Origin: Desulfobacteraceae bacterium
GTDB taxonomy: Bacteria; Desulfobacterota; DSM-4660; Desulfatiglandales; HGW-15
Assembly (NCBI GenBank): GCA_003819975.1
Contig: RPPU01000248.1
Coordinates: 1-6,797, forward strand
Direction: 5' to 3'
DNA length: 6,797 bases
Made by a program: the position numbers and the translations under genes. Below, piece after piece: positions 6,193 through 6,797 of this stretch (positions are counted from its first letter, which is position 1; every line of letters starts with the position of its first letter). The notes below the pieces were generated by a model. The model worked only from the letters and a program-made list of their open reading frames with translations. It was not told the origin of the DNA and did no database searches.

Positions 6193-6797
6193 TTATCGGC
6201 TCTCATGCGGCGGGAAAAGCTTTTTCCGGAAAGCCACGGGCGATTCGCCCGTCATTTTTTTAAAGGCCTTCTGGAACGTTGTTATGGAATTAAATCCGGC
6301 TTGAAAAATGAGGGTCGGCAGCGGTTCATTTTTTTGGAATGGATCATTGAATAATGCAATCACTTTTTGAACGCGATAATAATTGACAAAATCGTTAAAA
6401 GTTTTCCCTGTTTTTTCGTTGATAATTCGGGACAAATCGTTGCGCGGAATAGACAGAGTTTCCGCCAATCTCGTCAAGGTCAAATCGGGATCCGTATAAC
6501 CTTCTTTATGTTCCATAAAATCCATTAAGCGGTCGAAATGCATTTGGAAGCCGCGGTCGTCCAGGCTTGAGCGGCTGTATTTCGTTTTCGATTTCATAGG
6601 TTTGGCGGCATAGAGAATTTCAGGGCGCGAAAAAACCATGAACGTGCAAAAAAAGACCGCCAGGGCAATGGCGAGATTAAGAAAGCAGAAGAAAAAACGC
6701 ACGGGATAACCGGCCATCAGAAAAGGAAGACAACTCAGGCAAATAACCAAACAAGGCGGCACGGAGCAAGTCAGAACGCGGATCCAGGAACAGCGGA
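6193..6797 (-). CDS. membrane-anchored AraC-family regulator, C-terminal part (5' end outside window)
   Basis: The minus-strand frame is open from the right edge to TAA at 6193-6195 and shows about 200 residues of the C-terminal part. Counting from a GTG at 6762, residues 1-45 are hydrophobic with at least one clear transmembrane helix (about 22-44, Phe- and Cys-rich). A short linker (FSRPEILYAAKPMKSK) leads to an AraC-type DNA-binding domain at about 75-182. Its first helix-turn-helix is near LTLTRLAETLSIPRNDLSRIINE, and the second near TLIFQAGFNSITTFQKAFKKMTGESPVAFRKK, the AraC signature. The open frame continues upstream with no stop, so the GTG is not a safe start and the real N-terminus, probably more membrane helices, lies beyond the window. 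This layout is known in AraC regulators with an N-terminal multi-helix membrane region. It should sense a signal at the membrane and bind DNA. It converges on the precursor gene; control of the cassette is possible but unproven. Confidence 0.88.
   Translation of the reverse strand, partial: RCSWIRVLTCSVPPCLVICLSCLPFLMAGYPVRFFFCFLNLAIALAVFFCTFMVFSRPEILYAAKPMKSKTKYSRSSLDDRGFQMHFDRLMDFMEHKEGYTDPDLTLTRLAETLSIPRNDLSRIINEKTGKTFNDFVNYYRVQKVIALFNDPFQKNEPLPTLIFQAGFNSITTFQKAFKKMTGESPVAFRKKLFPPHESR

Noticed and set aside
6106..6354. 82-residue plus-strand ORF overlapping the AraC gene
   Set aside because: Mostly antisense to a clear AraC DNA-binding domain; no supporting ribosome site.

Overview
The window looks like a chromosomal piece of a Gram-negative bacterium of middling GC content. 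It encodes a periplasm-spanning HlyD-type adaptor and exported metallopeptidases. From memory, the C39-peptidase ABC transporter and its HlyD partner most resemble the pair common in Bacteroidota. However, two genes carry strong Shine-Dalgarno sequences (AAGGAG), which typical Bacteroidota lack. An uncultivated lineage near Bacteroidota or an Aminicenantes-like group is therefore possible. The taxonomic guess is inference only.

Layout, left to right. (1) 1-102 is the C-terminal tail of an M28-type zinc aminopeptidase. (2) 263-1912 is a secreted M14 zinc carboxypeptidase with an added C-terminal domain. (3) 1922-2018 is a short intergenic element bounded by perfect 16-bp inverted repeats, MITE-like, with a possible 5-bp flanking duplication. 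(4) 2063-5925 is a three-gene export cassette: a peptidase-containing ABC transporter (TTG start), a HlyD-family adaptor overlapping it by one base, and a 92-residue double-glycine precursor peptide. (5) 5926-6192 has no convincing gene but holds one imperfect stem-loop. (6) 6193 to the right edge, on the minus strand, is the C-terminal part of a membrane-anchored AraC-type regulator whose start lies outside the window.

How the genes work together: the C39 domain of the transporter should cut the precursor after Gly-Gly at residues 23-24, the ABC domains should export the released peptide, and the HlyD adaptor should carry it across the periplasm to a TolC-like outer-membrane channel not present here. 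The predicted product is a 68-residue glycine-rich peptide with two cysteines, a Trp-x-Trp-x-Trp run, and Ile-Lys-Ile-Lys segments near both ends. No modification enzyme or immunity gene is visible, so the product could be an unmodified bacteriocin or microcin, a signalling peptide, or a substrate of enzymes encoded elsewhere. This precursor is the most novel item in the window. The two metallopeptidases and the regulator have no demonstrated link to the cassette.
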